Below the pieces are notes generated by a model that was not told the DNA's origin, did no database searches, and saw only the letters and a list, made by a program, of their open reading frames with translations. The position numbers were made by a program, and so were the translations under genes. A stretch of 33,036 nucleotides of DNA from GWB1-39-12 sp964435575 (GTDB lineage: Bacteria; Patescibacteriota; Microgenomatia; UBA8517): assembly GCA_964435575.1 (NCBI GenBank), contig CAYSZS010000014.1, forward strand, positions 1-33,036, read 5' to 3'. Below are positions 1 to 8,684 of this stretch, piece after piece. The first letter of the stretch is position 1. Every line of letters begins with the position of its first letter.

Positions 1-92
1 TCAGACTCTACCGCTATCCGCTAACCTTAAAACAAGTTATAGACAGATATAACCAGGGAGCAGTTATGTTCGGCCCTAATACCGGCCCTTAA
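1..92 (+). CDS. C-terminal end of a LamG-type surface protein (partial)
   Basis: The reading frame that enters at base 3 runs 29 codons to a TAA at 90-92. Its residues resemble the end of the large LamG protein downstream: a Y-R-Y stretch, a short helix-like segment, then Y-N-x-G-x-A-x-x-F-G-P-N and a final G-P. The downstream protein ends with the same pattern (IYRYAM..., YNEGSAQRFGPNEGSP). This is therefore most likely the last LamG repeat end of a second, tandem LamG protein that begins outside the window. The match is short, so family membership is inferred from this shared tail alone. Confidence 0.6.
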   Translation, partial: RLYRYPLTLKQVIDRYNQGAVMFGPNTGP

Positions 93-94
93 TT

Positions 95-992
95 TCTCTT
101 AAATTCTCCTAAAATCTCTAAAAGTTAAGAGAAACTGGGAGGAAATAAGAGAATCTAAGTTTATGCCAAAACCCAAACCAATATCACAACAACTAGCCGA
201 AAAAACGTTTAAGGAATTAGGGATTAATCCGACAACCGGGAAACCCCTAAAGTCTCCCAATATCTCTTATAAATCTCTTAACGCCTCCTCTAGGAGACAT
301 CTAGAAGAAGCTAGGAGGCTGGCTCCTTTTAGAATTAAAGCCCTTGAAAAAACCAGGCGCCAGTCCCCCCGCGGCAAAGCATACCTTTATTCCGCCGTCT
401 ACCGCAATGCCTACGTCCTTCGCTTACTGGGTAAAAAATTCACCTCCACACTGGATCCGATAAAGTACCGCTATCTTATTTCTCAAATAGACTCAGAATT
501 AAGATCTGTTGTCGCCAATATCCGTGAAGGCTACCTTCGTCCCACCAGCTCCGAACTTTCAACCTTTCTCGGCTATTCCCAAGGCTCCCTCGAAGAATTC
601 CGGGGAGACGTAATTGATGCTAAAGACGATGGGCTGCTTCCAAGCAGGCTGGGCAGCGACCTTGCTAGTATTGGAATTTTATTAAAACCTCCTAAATCCT
701 CCTACGATCCCCTAGGAGAACTTAAGAGAATCATTAGAGAAGTTAAGAGCTCCGATTTAACCTACGAAATCCTAATCGAGCTTATCAACAAAACCGACTG
801 GCTTCTAAAACGTGCAGTCGAAGGAATTGACGAAAAAATAATATCTGACGAGAAGAAAAAACTAAATGACAATCTGAAAAGTCATTGGAGGAAAGAGTGG
901 TAATTATGGAATCTAAACACATAAAGTCTCTTAATTTTCTCCTAAATTCTCCTAACCACCTCTTAAGAGGCCTTAGGAGATTCCCTAGGAGA
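95..992. repeat. Cluster of the octamer TCTCYTAA / TTARGAGA
   Basis: TCTCTTAA or TCTCCTAA occurs at 95, 105, 274, 927, 938 and 948, and the reverse complements at 125, 722 and 973. Near matches are TCTCTTAT at 263, CTAGGAGA at 290, 712 and 985, and CCTCCTAA at 688. A perfect 12-bp palindrome, CCTCTTAAGAGG, lies at 959-970. The copies cross from an intergenic stretch into two coding sequences in different frames, so the signal is at the DNA or RNA level. Elsewhere in the window I noticed only isolated copies, for example at 5541, 6525 and 15791. The function is unknown. Confidence 0.7.
163..903 (+). CDS. Four-helix-bundle protein (S23/IVS-like) with N-terminal extension
   Basis: A 246-aa soluble protein. 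Residues about 75-235 are helical and carry the signature of the four-helix-bundle family first described from 23S rRNA intervening sequences (TIGR02436-like): ANIREGY at 118-124 and YSQGSLEEFRGDV at 138-150 correspond to the family's NIAEGY...ALGSLxE pattern. The first 75 residues are basic and unusual, since family members are normally about 120 aa. The biochemical role of the family is not established; related bundles act as Avd accessory proteins of diversity-generating retroelements, but no reverse transcriptase is in view. The gene sits between two LamG genes and its stop is 2 nt before the next ATG. It contains several copies of the clustered octamer. The start ATG has no clear Shine-Dalgarno. 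Confidence 0.6.
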   Translation: MPKPKPISQQLAEKTFKELGINPTTGKPLKSPNISYKSLNASSRRHLEEARRLAPFRIKALEKTRRQSPRGKAYLYSAVYRNAYVLRLLGKKFTSTLDPIKYRYLISQIDSELRSVVANIREGYLRPTSSELSTFLGYSQGSLEEFRGDVIDAKDDGLLPSRLGSDLASIGILLKPPKSSYDPLGELKRIIREVKSSDLTYEILIELINKTDWLLKRAVEGIDEKIISDEKKKLNDNLKSHWRKEW

Positions 993-3900
993 ACCTTTAA
1001 CTGGCTAACTGCCACTCGCCTTAGGAAGGTTTTATCCTCTATCCTTGCTATATTAATAGTACTAACCTCCATCCGCTTTGCCTTCTTCAAACCGACCGAA
1101 GTTCATGCGGCTGATGTTTTTATTAAATTCGACGAAGGCTACGGGACAACAAGCGCGGTTAATGACACAAATGGAACTGTTTCCGCAGGAAGTATCACCA
1201 ATGCCGTTTGGAGGACAGAAGATCTTTGCAAATCCGGCAAATGCCTCTTCTTTGACGGAACGGGAGATTATGTATCATTCGGCGATAATGCCAACCTGGA
1301 CATGGCCGCAAGCGACACCGTGACAATCGAGCTTTGGTTCAGGACATCCGATATAACAAGCGGCAACCGATCCCTTATCAGTAAATATGAAACCGCGGGC
1401 GGTGACGGCGGATACCGCATCTATATGAACTCATCCGGCCAAATCGTCTTCGGAATAGACAGCAATAACACAGGCTTTCCCGAGTACTCCGTCACCAGTG
1501 CATCAGCATACGACGACAATAAATGGCACCATGTTGGTGCTGTTAAAAGCGGGACTTCATCAATGACCCTTTATATTAACGCGCAATCTGTCGGAACAAC
1601 TTCAATTGTCTCGACAGCAGCGGACAATGGAGATTCCTTTTTTATCGGGCGTTTTGAAAGTGATACAGCTCAAGATTGGCTCGGATTTATCGACGAAGTC
1701 AAGGTTTTAAGAACCGCAAGATCGGCAACCGAGGTCAAAGCGGATTTCACCGGCGAAACCTCCTCCCGAGGTACCTCTGCCTACTTCAACCCCGACCAAG
1801 ATTATATTTCCGATGGCCTAGTCGCATACTGGAAGATGGAAGATTCAGCTACACCCACAACCGATTCCTCCGGAAACGGTAATTCTGCGACTTGGACCGG
1901 TAACGCAACCCGAGCAATTGGTCGATTTGGTTTCGGAACTCTCCTCGATGGAACCGGAGACTATTTAAGTGTTTCCGATTCAACTTCACTATCTCCAACG
2001 GCAGAATTGACCGTTTCCGCAATAGCAAGCCCTTCCGCTTCAATTGCAACCAAAGCATTAGTTGTAAAAGATACAAGCTACAGAATGGTAACCGACGGGT
2101 CTGGCAATCCTCTTTGTCAAATTCATGATGGTACATCCTGGCAAACCGCCGCGGGCTCCTCGGTTGCCTTATCCCTATTAACATGGCAAACGGTCAACTG
2201 CGTTTATAACGGAAGTCAAACCCAAGTTTATGTAAATGGAAGCCTGAGAGGAAGCAGCACAGTAACAGTATCGATATCCGACAATGCTAACGCGCTTAGA
2301 ATTGGTAGTGATGCAGGTGGAACTTACGGAGATTTCAACGGCAATATTGACGATATTCGTATCTATCGCCGCGCTTTCTCACCTTCTGAAATTCAAAATC
2401 TTTACAACTGGGCTCCGGGTCCGGTCGGCTACTGGAAACTGGATGAGGGAACGGGAACCAGTGCTTATGACTCAAGTAGTAACGGAAATACCGCAACCCT
2501 CACCGGCTCCGGCATTAACTGGACTCCAGGCAAATTCGGAAGCGGATTGTCTTTTCCAGGCACAAACGGCTCAAACTACTATGACGCTGGAAGCGGCAAT
2601 TCCATCGACGATATCTTTGACGGCGGCGGCACAATTTCCGGTTGGTTTTACATCAGAGGTTCGGGTGATAGCGTCATCCCTTACTTTTTCGACAAACAAA
2701 GTCTTGGGAATGGCTGGTACATTGGCTACTCTGTCTCGGGGAATAACGCCCGGCCTTTCCTGAATATGCAATTTAGTAGCGCTGACGGCGAATGGAGATT
2801 CAATAATTACGAAATGCCCTTAAATAGCTGGAACCATTTGTCCGTCACGTATAATAACAGTTCAACATCCAATGATGCAGTTTTTTATTTAAATGGTACC
2901 CCAGTGGCGGTTTTTGAAGCCTTTACACCCGGCGGAACCAGAAACTCGGATTCTTCTTTAAGCCTAGCATTAGGAAATAACCAAAGCAACGGGCTTAACC
3001 CCGCCTATGCTTATTTTGACGATCTTCGCCTCTACAACTATACCCGCACCACCTCCCAAATCGTCGAGGACATGAATGCAGGGCATCCGGCCGGAGGTTC
3101 TCCTGTAGCATCCCCGATTATCTATTGGAAGCTCGATGATCTGCAGGGCAATGCTAAAAATTCTGGGTCGGGAGGTTCTTCTTTGGACGGAACGGTATCC
3201 AGTGTCGAATGGTCGCCCCCAGATTTAGCCTGTAAGATAAATGGTTGTGCCTTTCTTAGCAGTGGCCTCGACTATATAAGTGCCGGCGACCCAGGTTTTT
3301 TCGATTCCTTGACTCAAATGACAATCTCCCTATGGTTGCGTCCGGATTCACTTGCTACTGGCAAAAGTATCGTATCAAAAACTAATCTGGATGCAGCAAC
3401 CCAAAACACTTTCAATGTCGCAACCGACAGTTCAAATTCGGACGAAATACGGGTTTATATCGCAAGCTCTCTTTCTGACTTATCCAACTATTTCACAACC
3501 AGCAATTTCGATTTGACTGCAAACACCCTTACTCACTTAGCCGTTGTCTATGACGGCTCTTTATCCGCAGGTGAAAGGGTCAAGGTATACAAAAACGGTG
3601 TCAGAATGGCAGGAAGTGTCACCGGAACCATAAACACTTCTTTAACAAGCAGTTCAAGTAATCTTAAAATGGGAGATACTGACCGTAGTATTAATACAGG
3701 ATTATTAGGACGCTATGACGAGTTTAAAATCTATAATTTTGCTCTTTCCGATCCCGAGCGTTTAATTGATTTCAATGCGGGTTCAGCCACATCTTTGGGT
3801 GGAGTTCTGGGACTCCAAAATGCAGAGGGTTTGGGAACCAACACTCAAAGAGCCGGATATTGGAAAATAGATGAAAACACAGGTACCACAAATGTCTACG

Positions 3901-5237
3901 ACTACTCGGGGCTTGAAAGAACCATGACTATGACCAATTTTAATAGTTCTGACTGGGTACCCGGAAAATTCGGAACATCTCTTAATTTCGACGGCTCAAG
4001 CAAATATTTAAACCGCGCAAGCGTCGTCTTGACTTCGCAAAACAGCATCAGCTTCACAGCTTGGGTTAAGCCGGATAACACAAATACTGGTACAATCTAT
4101 ATGCAGGGTACAACCGGCGCCAATTTCCCGTATCGGGCAATAAATTACGAATCGGGAGCCATAAGGTTTAGATCAACAAACGATGCTGGTACCGTCCAGG
4201 ATGCAGTTGATGCGTCAACCGGAACCCTCACTGTCGGAGCCTGGAATTTTATTGCGGTTGTCAAAGGCAGCACTACTATAGCCTATTACGTCAATGGCAT
4301 AAAAAGTACAACTACAGTTGCCAATTCCGGCACTTATGCCAACGAGGCGCATAGCTCGATTGGAGTTTTAAGAAGAAGTTCAAATACCCAGTATTTTGAC
4401 GGCGTAGTTGACGAAATTCAACTTTTTAGTAAAAGTGTAAATGATTTGGAAGCTGCGTATCTTCTCGATCGAGCAGGCCCCGTACTTTGGTATAAGCTTG
4501 ACGAGTGTTCGGGTCCAACAATTAATAATTCGGCGCCGATTTCATCCGGAGGCGATGCCGGTCTTGACGGGACTGCAACAGCCAATACAGGAAATAATGT
4601 CGGCACCTGCGGGGGTACCGCCGGTGACATGTGGGCTGACGGAGCAACGGGTAAATGGAATGCGTCATTAGCTTTCGACGGAACAGATGATTATGTCGAA
4701 ACTGCCGATAACGATCAACTGGATTTTGATGATGCAGTAGACTTTACTCTCGAAGCCTGGATAAATCGCGACTCGTTCGCAAATGACCACACCGTAATTG
4801 CCAAAAAGACAGATCAGTCTAACTCAACGGATGGCTACATTATCTACATCGATGGGACAACCGACGACGTAAATTTTGTCGCTTCTCAAGCTGGAGGCAG
4901 TACGAATACCCATACCATTAATGGTCTGACAACAATTACCTCAAGCGGTTGGTATCATATTGTTGTTGTTTGGGATGACGATCAGCCTGCCGGTACCACA
5001 ATCTATGTAAATGGGAAGGAAGATAAAGAATCAACTTCAGGGTCGCAATCCGCCGTTGCTGGCATGATTAATACTAATACTTTTAGACTTGGTTCGGAAT
5101 CAGACGGAGGAAATGAATTTGACGGTCGAATCGACAATGTCAAGATTTATAGATACGCCATGCCGACATCTCTTATTAAAAGACTTTACAACGAAGGTTC
5201 AGCTCAACGCTTCGGCCCGAACGAAGGAAGTCCCTAA
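906..5237 (+). CDS. Secreted giant LamG (concanavalin-like) repeat protein
   Basis: A protein of 1443 aa from ATG 906. A GGAGG at 887-891 could serve this ATG (14 nt) or an in-frame GTG at 897 (5 nt). A basic N-region is followed by a hydrophobic segment at about residues 42-60 and a plausible signal peptidase site VHA|AD at 68. Six LamG/concanavalin-like repeats of about 200 aa follow. Each opens with a (Y/F)WK(L/M/I)(D/E) strand, has a GKFG..L.FDG..DY core and closes with a DE(V/I)(K/R)(I/L)Y strand. There is no LPXTG or C-terminal membrane helix; the protein ends in the same YNxGxA-FGP tail as the truncated upstream protein. The family binds carbohydrate or protein, so this is probably a surface adhesin or coat protein. 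Codons for the signal region carry a dense patch of the octamer motif. Confidence 0.85.
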   Translation: MESKHIKSLNFLLNSPNHLLRGLRRFPRRTFNWLTATRLRKVLSSILAILIVLTSIRFAFFKPTEVHAADVFIKFDEGYGTTSAVNDTNGTVSAGSITNAVWRTEDLCKSGKCLFFDGTGDYVSFGDNANLDMAASDTVTIELWFRTSDITSGNRSLISKYETAGGDGGYRIYMNSSGQIVFGIDSNNTGFPEYSVTSASAYDDNKWHHVGAVKSGTSSMTLYINAQSVGTTSIVSTAADNGDSFFIGRFESDTAQDWLGFIDEVKVLRTARSATEVKADFTGETSSRGTSAYFNPDQDYISDGLVAYWKMEDSATPTTDSSGNGNSATWTGNATRAIGRFGFGTLLDGTGDYLSVSDSTSLSPTAELTVSAIASPSASIATKALVVKDTSYRMVTDGSGNPLCQIHDGTSWQTAAGSSVALSLLTWQTVNCVYNGSQTQVYVNGSLRGSSTVTVSISDNANALRIGSDAGGTYGDFNGNIDDIRIYRRAFSPSEIQNLYNWAPGPVGYWKLDEGTGTSAYDSSSNGNTATLTGSGINWTPGKFGSGLSFPGTNGSNYYDAGSGNSIDDIFDGGGTISGWFYIRGSGDSVIPYFFDKQSLGNGWYIGYSVSGNNARPFLNMQFSSADGEWRFNNYEMPLNSWNHLSVTYNNSSTSNDAVFYLNGTPVAVFEAFTPGGTRNSDSSLSLALGNNQSNGLNPAYAYFDDLRLYNYTRTTSQIVEDMNAGHPAGGSPVASPIIYWKLDDLQGNAKNSGSGGSSLDGTVSSVEWSPPDLACKINGCAFLSSGLDYISAGDPGFFDSLTQMTISLWLRPDSLATGKSIVSKTNLDAATQNTFNVATDSSNSDEIRVYIASSLSDLSNYFTTSNFDLTANTLTHLAVVYDGSLSAGERVKVYKNGVRMAGSVTGTINTSLTSSSSNLKMGDTDRSINTGLLGRYDEFKIYNFALSDPERLIDFNAGSATSLGGVLGLQNAEGLGTNTQRAGYWKIDENTGTTNVYDYSGLERTMTMTNFNSSDWVPGKFGTSLNFDGSSKYLNRASVVLTSQNSISFTAWVKPDNTNTGTIYMQGTTGANFPYRAINYESGAIRFRSTNDAGTVQDAVDASTGTLTVGAWNFIAVVKGSTTIAYYVNGIKSTTTVANSGTYANEAHSSIGVLRRSSNTQYFDGVVDEIQLFSKSVNDLEAAYLLDRAGPVLWYKLDECSGPTINNSAPISSGGDAGLDGTATANTGNNVGTCGGTAGDMWADGATGKWNASLAFDGTDDYVETADNDQLDFDDAVDFTLEAWINRDSFANDHTVIAKKTDQSNSTDGYIIYIDGTTDDVNFVASQAGGSTNTHTINGLTTITSSGWYHIVVVWDDDQPAGTTIYVNGKEDKESTSGSQSAVAGMINTNTFRLGSESDGGNEFDGRIDNVKIYRYAMPTSLIKRLYNEGSAQRFGPNEGSP

Positions 5238-5364
5238 TATAAGTCGTATATGACATATAAGTCTAATAATTTGATATTATTGAGTAGTAATAAGACATAC
5301 TTTTATAACATTATTTAACGTTTGATATATATAAAAATTGAGTCTTGACAAGGATATTTAGTAA

Positions 5365-5414
5365 ATAGTTAAATGGTCGTATAGTTAAATGGTTAAAAAA
5401 TAAAACTCGACCAT
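5365..5414. repeat. 13-bp direct repeat with possible hairpin between LamG and ligase genes
   Basis: The 222-bp gap between the LamG and ligase genes is AT-rich. It holds ATAGTTAAATGGT twice, at 5365-5377 and 5381-5393 (16-bp period). ATGGTCG at 5373-5379 can pair with CGACCAT at 5408-5414, and further TGACCAT and AGCCATTT words follow on the 3' side. It looks like a degenerate short tandem repeat able to fold. It could be a transcript-end or spacer element. A TTGACA at 5345-5350 with TTAAAT 18 nt later is a weak promoter candidate for the next gene. Confidence 0.4.
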
Positions 5415-5459
5415 CTGACCATCCAGCTATTTAGCCATTTTTAAATTCATTTTTAAATT

Positions 5460-7562
5460 ATGGAAAAAATCCTATCTCAAATCGAAAAATACATTTTATA
5501 TGCTACAATCTTTCTCTTGCCAATCACGGTACTCTCTATTTCTCCTAATCCCTTTGTCATACCAAAACTTGCCGTCTTGGCTTACGGCATATCTTTAGTC
5601 CTTTTGGTTAGAGCCGCAAGGATTATCATTTCAGGAAAGCTTACTTTTTCAGTCGGCAATTTTGACTTTCCGGTAGCTCTTTTAGCACTTTCTTTTCTTA
5701 TCTCGGCAATTCTTCGAACGCCAAATAAAATGGAAGGCTTCTTACTTCCCGGAACGGCAACTGCAGTCATCGGAGGCGCCCTTCTTTATTTCCTCATTAA
5801 TCAATATAAAGAGGGGGAAAGACACTTTATTTCAAAACTTTTATTTGTCTCGGCAACCATTTTTGGCATAACTGCCTTGCTGTCTTTTTCAGGCTTTTTT
5901 TCAAAAATTCCGCAGCTGCCGGCTTTCGTCAAATCCCAGGGGTTTACGCCGGACGGCGGACCTCTCCCGGCCGCAATATTTTTGGCAATAATGCTACCGA
6001 CGGGAATGGGCTTAGTCCTTTCCGAAAAAAATGCCTCACGAAAAGTAATTTCGATAGTAGGAGTAGTTTTAGTAATTATCGCTTTGGTAATAAGCCTTTA
6101 CAATTTAACTCCGGGGCGACCCTTTTCTCCCCGTTTTCCGAGCTTAGGCGTATCCTGGAGCATAGCAGTTGACGCCTTAAAAGAGTCACCGTTTTTGGGA
6201 ATAGGTCCCGGAAATTATCTGACCGCTTTTAATCGCTTCAGGCCCTTATCTTACAATCAAACCGACCTTTGGATGATAAAGTTTGCAACCGCCCGCTCTT
6301 TCTATTTAACCGCCTTGACCGAAGCGGGAATGCTGGCTGCATCCGGAATGATTCTTCTTCTTGTATCTTTATATAAGACTGCTAAAAAAGATCTAAAAGA
6401 AAAAGCAATAGTCGGCTGGGGTTTTGGGGCAACGGCAAATATGATTGCTCTTCTCATACTGGCGATAGTTTTTGCTTTTACTCCCGCAACTACTCTATTA
6501 ATAGTAACCTTATTTATATTTTTGTCTCTTAACGCTAAAACCAGAGTCACAAAGCTTTCACTGACTACGACTCAGGACGAGATAGCTTCGGGAGGCCCTG
6601 GCCAAACGGTTGCTTCCAAAGTACCTGCATTATTGGTTACCCTTCCCGTAATTGTTGCGGTTATTCTTTTTGGCTACCGAAGCTCAAAAGTACTTTTGGC
6701 CGAATATAAGTTCAAGAAAAGTCTTGATGCATTGGCCGCAAACCAGGCCACCGCTACCTACGATACTATGCGCGAGGCAATAAGGCTTAATCCCCGTGTT
6801 GACAGATATCACGCAACTTTTGCGCGAGTCAACCTGGCTCTTGCTAATGCAATCGCCCAGAAAGCCGTAGGTCCTGAATCTATCGAAGGACAGCAACAAC
6901 AATCTCAAATTACCGATGCTGACCGTCAAAATATTACCCTTTTAATTCAACAAGCAATCGCTGAAGGAAAAGCAACCGTTGCTCTTAATCCGCTGCGTAG
7001 CGGGAATTGGGAAGTTCTTGCGCAGGTCTATCGGTCAATCATGCCTATGGCCCAGGGAGCCGACGCATTCGCTCTTCAAACCTACCGTCAGTCGGTTGCA
7101 CTGGACCCTATTAATCCTACGCTGCGAATTAATCTTGGCGGGATTTACTATACCGGAGGCGATTACGAAAATTCAGTAAGACTTTTTGAACTGGCGGCAG
7201 CGGCTAAACCAGACCATGCAAATGCCCACTATAATTTGGCTTTTGCTCTTAGGGAAAAAGGAGACCTGAACCGTGCTATACAGGAAATAACTTTAGTTAT
7301 GTCATTAATAACAGATAAAAATTCCAACGACTATCAAATTGCCAAAAAGGCACTTGAGGACATGCAGGCAAAAAAGAAAGAACTGGCGGAAAGAGGAGTT
7401 GAGTTAACTCCGCCACAGGGTGAAGGCGGGCCGGAACTGGAACCTCCGGTAGAATTACCCGAAGGCTCAGAACCGCCTGAAGCACCCGCTTCGACAGAGG
7501 GAGGCGAGCCGATTAGTCCTACTCCAACTCAATCTGAAGTTTCCCCTACACCAGCTCGCTGA
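5460..7562 (+). CDS. O-antigen ligase-like polytopic membrane protein with TPR domain
   Basis: A 700-aa protein. The first about 410 residues contain around ten hydrophobic helices, with a Wzy/WaaL-like region containing ALKESPFLGIGPGNY and a following loop: the G-x-G-P-G-N motif is typical of the Wzy_C/O-antigen ligase family, which joins lipid-linked glycans to an acceptor in the outer leaflet. Residues about 425-640 form TPR-like helical pairs (for example LNPRVDRYH, LDPINPTLRINLGGIYY, KPDHANAHYNLAFALREKGD). The last about 50 residues are a Pro/Glu/Ser-rich tail. This ligase-plus-TPR architecture is known in CPR bacteria. The neighbouring glycan genes fit a role in glycan polymerisation or transfer to surface proteins. 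The substrate cannot be read from sequence. No Shine-Dalgarno precedes the ATG. Confidence 0.8.
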   Translation: MEKILSQIEKYILYATIFLLPITVLSISPNPFVIPKLAVLAYGISLVLLVRAARIIISGKLTFSVGNFDFPVALLALSFLISAILRTPNKMEGFLLPGTATAVIGGALLYFLINQYKEGERHFISKLLFVSATIFGITALLSFSGFFSKIPQLPAFVKSQGFTPDGGPLPAAIFLAIMLPTGMGLVLSEKNASRKVISIVGVVLVIIALVISLYNLTPGRPFSPRFPSLGVSWSIAVDALKESPFLGIGPGNYLTAFNRFRPLSYNQTDLWMIKFATARSFYLTALTEAGMLAASGMILLLVSLYKTAKKDLKEKAIVGWGFGATANMIALLILAIVFAFTPATTLLIVTLFIFLSLNAKTRVTKLSLTTTQDEIASGGPGQTVASKVPALLVTLPVIVAVILFGYRSSKVLLAEYKFKKSLDALAANQATATYDTMREAIRLNPRVDRYHATFARVNLALANAIAQKAVGPESIEGQQQQSQITDADRQNITLLIQQAIAEGKATVALNPLRSGNWEVLAQVYRSIMPMAQGADAFALQTYRQSVALDPINPTLRINLGGIYYTGGDYENSVRLFELAAAAKPDHANAHYNLAFALREKGDLNRAIQEITLVMSLITDKNSNDYQIAKKALEDMQAKKKELAERGVELTPPQGEGGPELEPPVELPEGSEPPEAPASTEGGEPISPTPTQSEVSPTPAR

Positions 7563-7706
7563 TATGATCAATAGACTAATTAGACTATTTTGTAAATACT
7601 TGTAAAATTGACTTCAAATCTCTCAAAATATGGGTAAAAAAGTTGTAAAATGTTTTGAAAAACTCAGATAATCCTTTTCTTGAAACTAAAATCACAATGA
7701 TTGAGA

Positions 7707-7814
7707 TTAAGGAACCTTAAAGTTAAGTAACTACTGGGCATCCCCTCCCTAGCAGGTGGGTATTTATGAAGTTCGAAGAAACGTCTATTGCAAAACTACC
7801 ACCTAATTGTGGTA
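7707..7814 (+). promoter_or_regulatory. Possible structured leader with mutually exclusive pairings
   Basis: The 288-bp gap before the next gene contains complementary segments: CCCTCCC at 7743-7749, AGGTGGG at 7754-7760, TACCACCT at 7797-7804 and GTGGTA at 7809-7814. Segment 1 can pair with 2 (one mismatch and one GU), 2 with 3 (six perfect pairs), and 3 with 4 (six perfect pairs, loop 6). These pairings exclude each other, as in an attenuator. TTAAGG-AA-CCTTAA at 7707-7720 is a further inverted repeat. AGGTGGG is also a good Shine-Dalgarno for a 24-aa reading frame. No oligo-U terminator follows, so any control would be translational or by protein binding. I do not recognise a known RNA family. 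Confidence 0.35.
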
Positions 7815-7840
7815 AACTTAATTTAGTTTTAAAACTCTAA
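7766..7840 (+). CDS. Possible 24-aa leader peptide
   Basis: A 24-codon frame starts at ATG 7766, five bases after the AGGTGGG at 7754-7760, one of the few good Shine-Dalgarno sequences in this window, and stops at TAA 7838-7840, ten bases before the next gene. The peptide begins MKFEET, has a Lys-Leu-Pro-Pro centre and ends in KLNLVLKL. It spans segments 3 and 4 of the proposed alternating structure, so its translation could affect folding. There is no homology evidence and it may be a chance frame. Confidence 0.25.
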   Translation: MKFEETSIAKLPPNCGKLNLVLKL

Positions 7841-7850
7841 CTTACTGAAT

Positions 7851-8681
7851 ATGAGAAAGTTCAGCTCACTATTTCTCTTTTGGGTCACAGGCTTAGCCCT
7901 TTTTGTATCCATAACCGGGATCTTAGCCAAACTCGACCTTTCTGCCCGATTCTTTCAAATCCTCTTTGCCCCGGTAACCCTCTATCTTTGCGTTAATTCA
8001 ATTACTCATGTATTAAATGGTTCACCTTTCCTTGACAGAAAAAACGGTTGGATGCGAATTCTACTTTATTACAGTTTTATTGTTACCACAACCGTGGTCG
8101 TAGTTAGTTTTCTTTCCTCCAATACACTTCCTGAAATAATAAGTTCGCTTGTTTTCTCACCTTTGGCTATCTATTTTCTACTTATGGTCTTACCGCAACC
8201 CCTCCCAGCCATAGACCTTTCCATAACCCCTAAAAGCGACATCAAGCAGGATTATCCGAAAGATACACTCATGCCCTCTCCTAAACTTGATGTCAACCGG
8301 CGAGACTTCTTAAAACTAATAGGAAGTGCGGGAGTTTTAGCTTTTATTTTCAGTCTTTTTACCAAAAAAGCCGCAATTCCCTTCTTTGCTAATATCAGCG
8401 ATATCGGTACAGTAGCCGTTAAAAACTTAAGTGGTAGCAAAATAGATCCTGCCGAAAAGTCTCCCACCGACGGCTACTACATTTCTGAAGTCGACGACGC
8501 TACAAGCATCTCCTATTTCGGTTTTATAAACAAGGGTAGTCAATGGTACATTATGAGACAGGATATAGACGGCGCTTTCCGCTATGCAAGGGGTGACAGC
8601 AGTTTTTCCGCAAGTTGGGCGAATCGAGAAAATCTAAATTACGATCGTTTTGACAACGTTTTTACCCGCATGAATGAATGA
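7851..8681 (+). CDS. Membrane-anchored protein with C-terminal phage-virion-like domain
   Basis: A 276-aa protein with three parts. Residues 7-115 hold four hydrophobic helices. Residues 150-170 read R-R-D-F-L-K followed by a hydrophobic stretch, which matches the twin-arginine (Tat) signal motif but lies internally. Residues about 205-270 hold a small domain with the pattern Y-x-G...W-Y-I...YA-R-G-D...W-x-x-R-x-x-L-x-Y. That pattern resembles a small domain I associate with phage tail or virion proteins (YxGxA...WxIkk...WAdGd..fdn.WddRasLtY). The resemblance is from memory, not a search. It heads a run of four close-set genes and has no Shine-Dalgarno. Possibly it anchors a virion-derived structure to the membrane; the function is unknown. 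Confidence 0.5.
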   Translation: MRKFSSLFLFWVTGLALFVSITGILAKLDLSARFFQILFAPVTLYLCVNSITHVLNGSPFLDRKNGWMRILLYYSFIVTTTVVVVSFLSSNTLPEIISSLVFSPLAIYFLLMVLPQPLPAIDLSITPKSDIKQDYPKDTLMPSPKLDVNRRDFLKLIGSAGVLAFIFSLFTKKAAIPFFANISDIGTVAVKNLSGSKIDPAEKSPTDGYYISEVDDATSISYFGFINKGSQWYIMRQDIDGAFRYARGDSSFSASWANRENLNYDRFDNVFTRMNE

Positions 8682-8684
8682 AAT

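Noticed and set aside
163..903. An Avd-like accessory protein of a diversity-generating retroelement next to a LamG target.
   Set aside because: No reverse transcriptase or template/variable repeat pair was seen in the window; the four-helix bundle alone does not support it.
885..905. TTG start at 885 for the LamG protein.
   Set aside because: It would overlap the previous gene and its own Shine-Dalgarno (887-891) would lie inside the coding sequence; ATG 906 or GTG 897 fits better.
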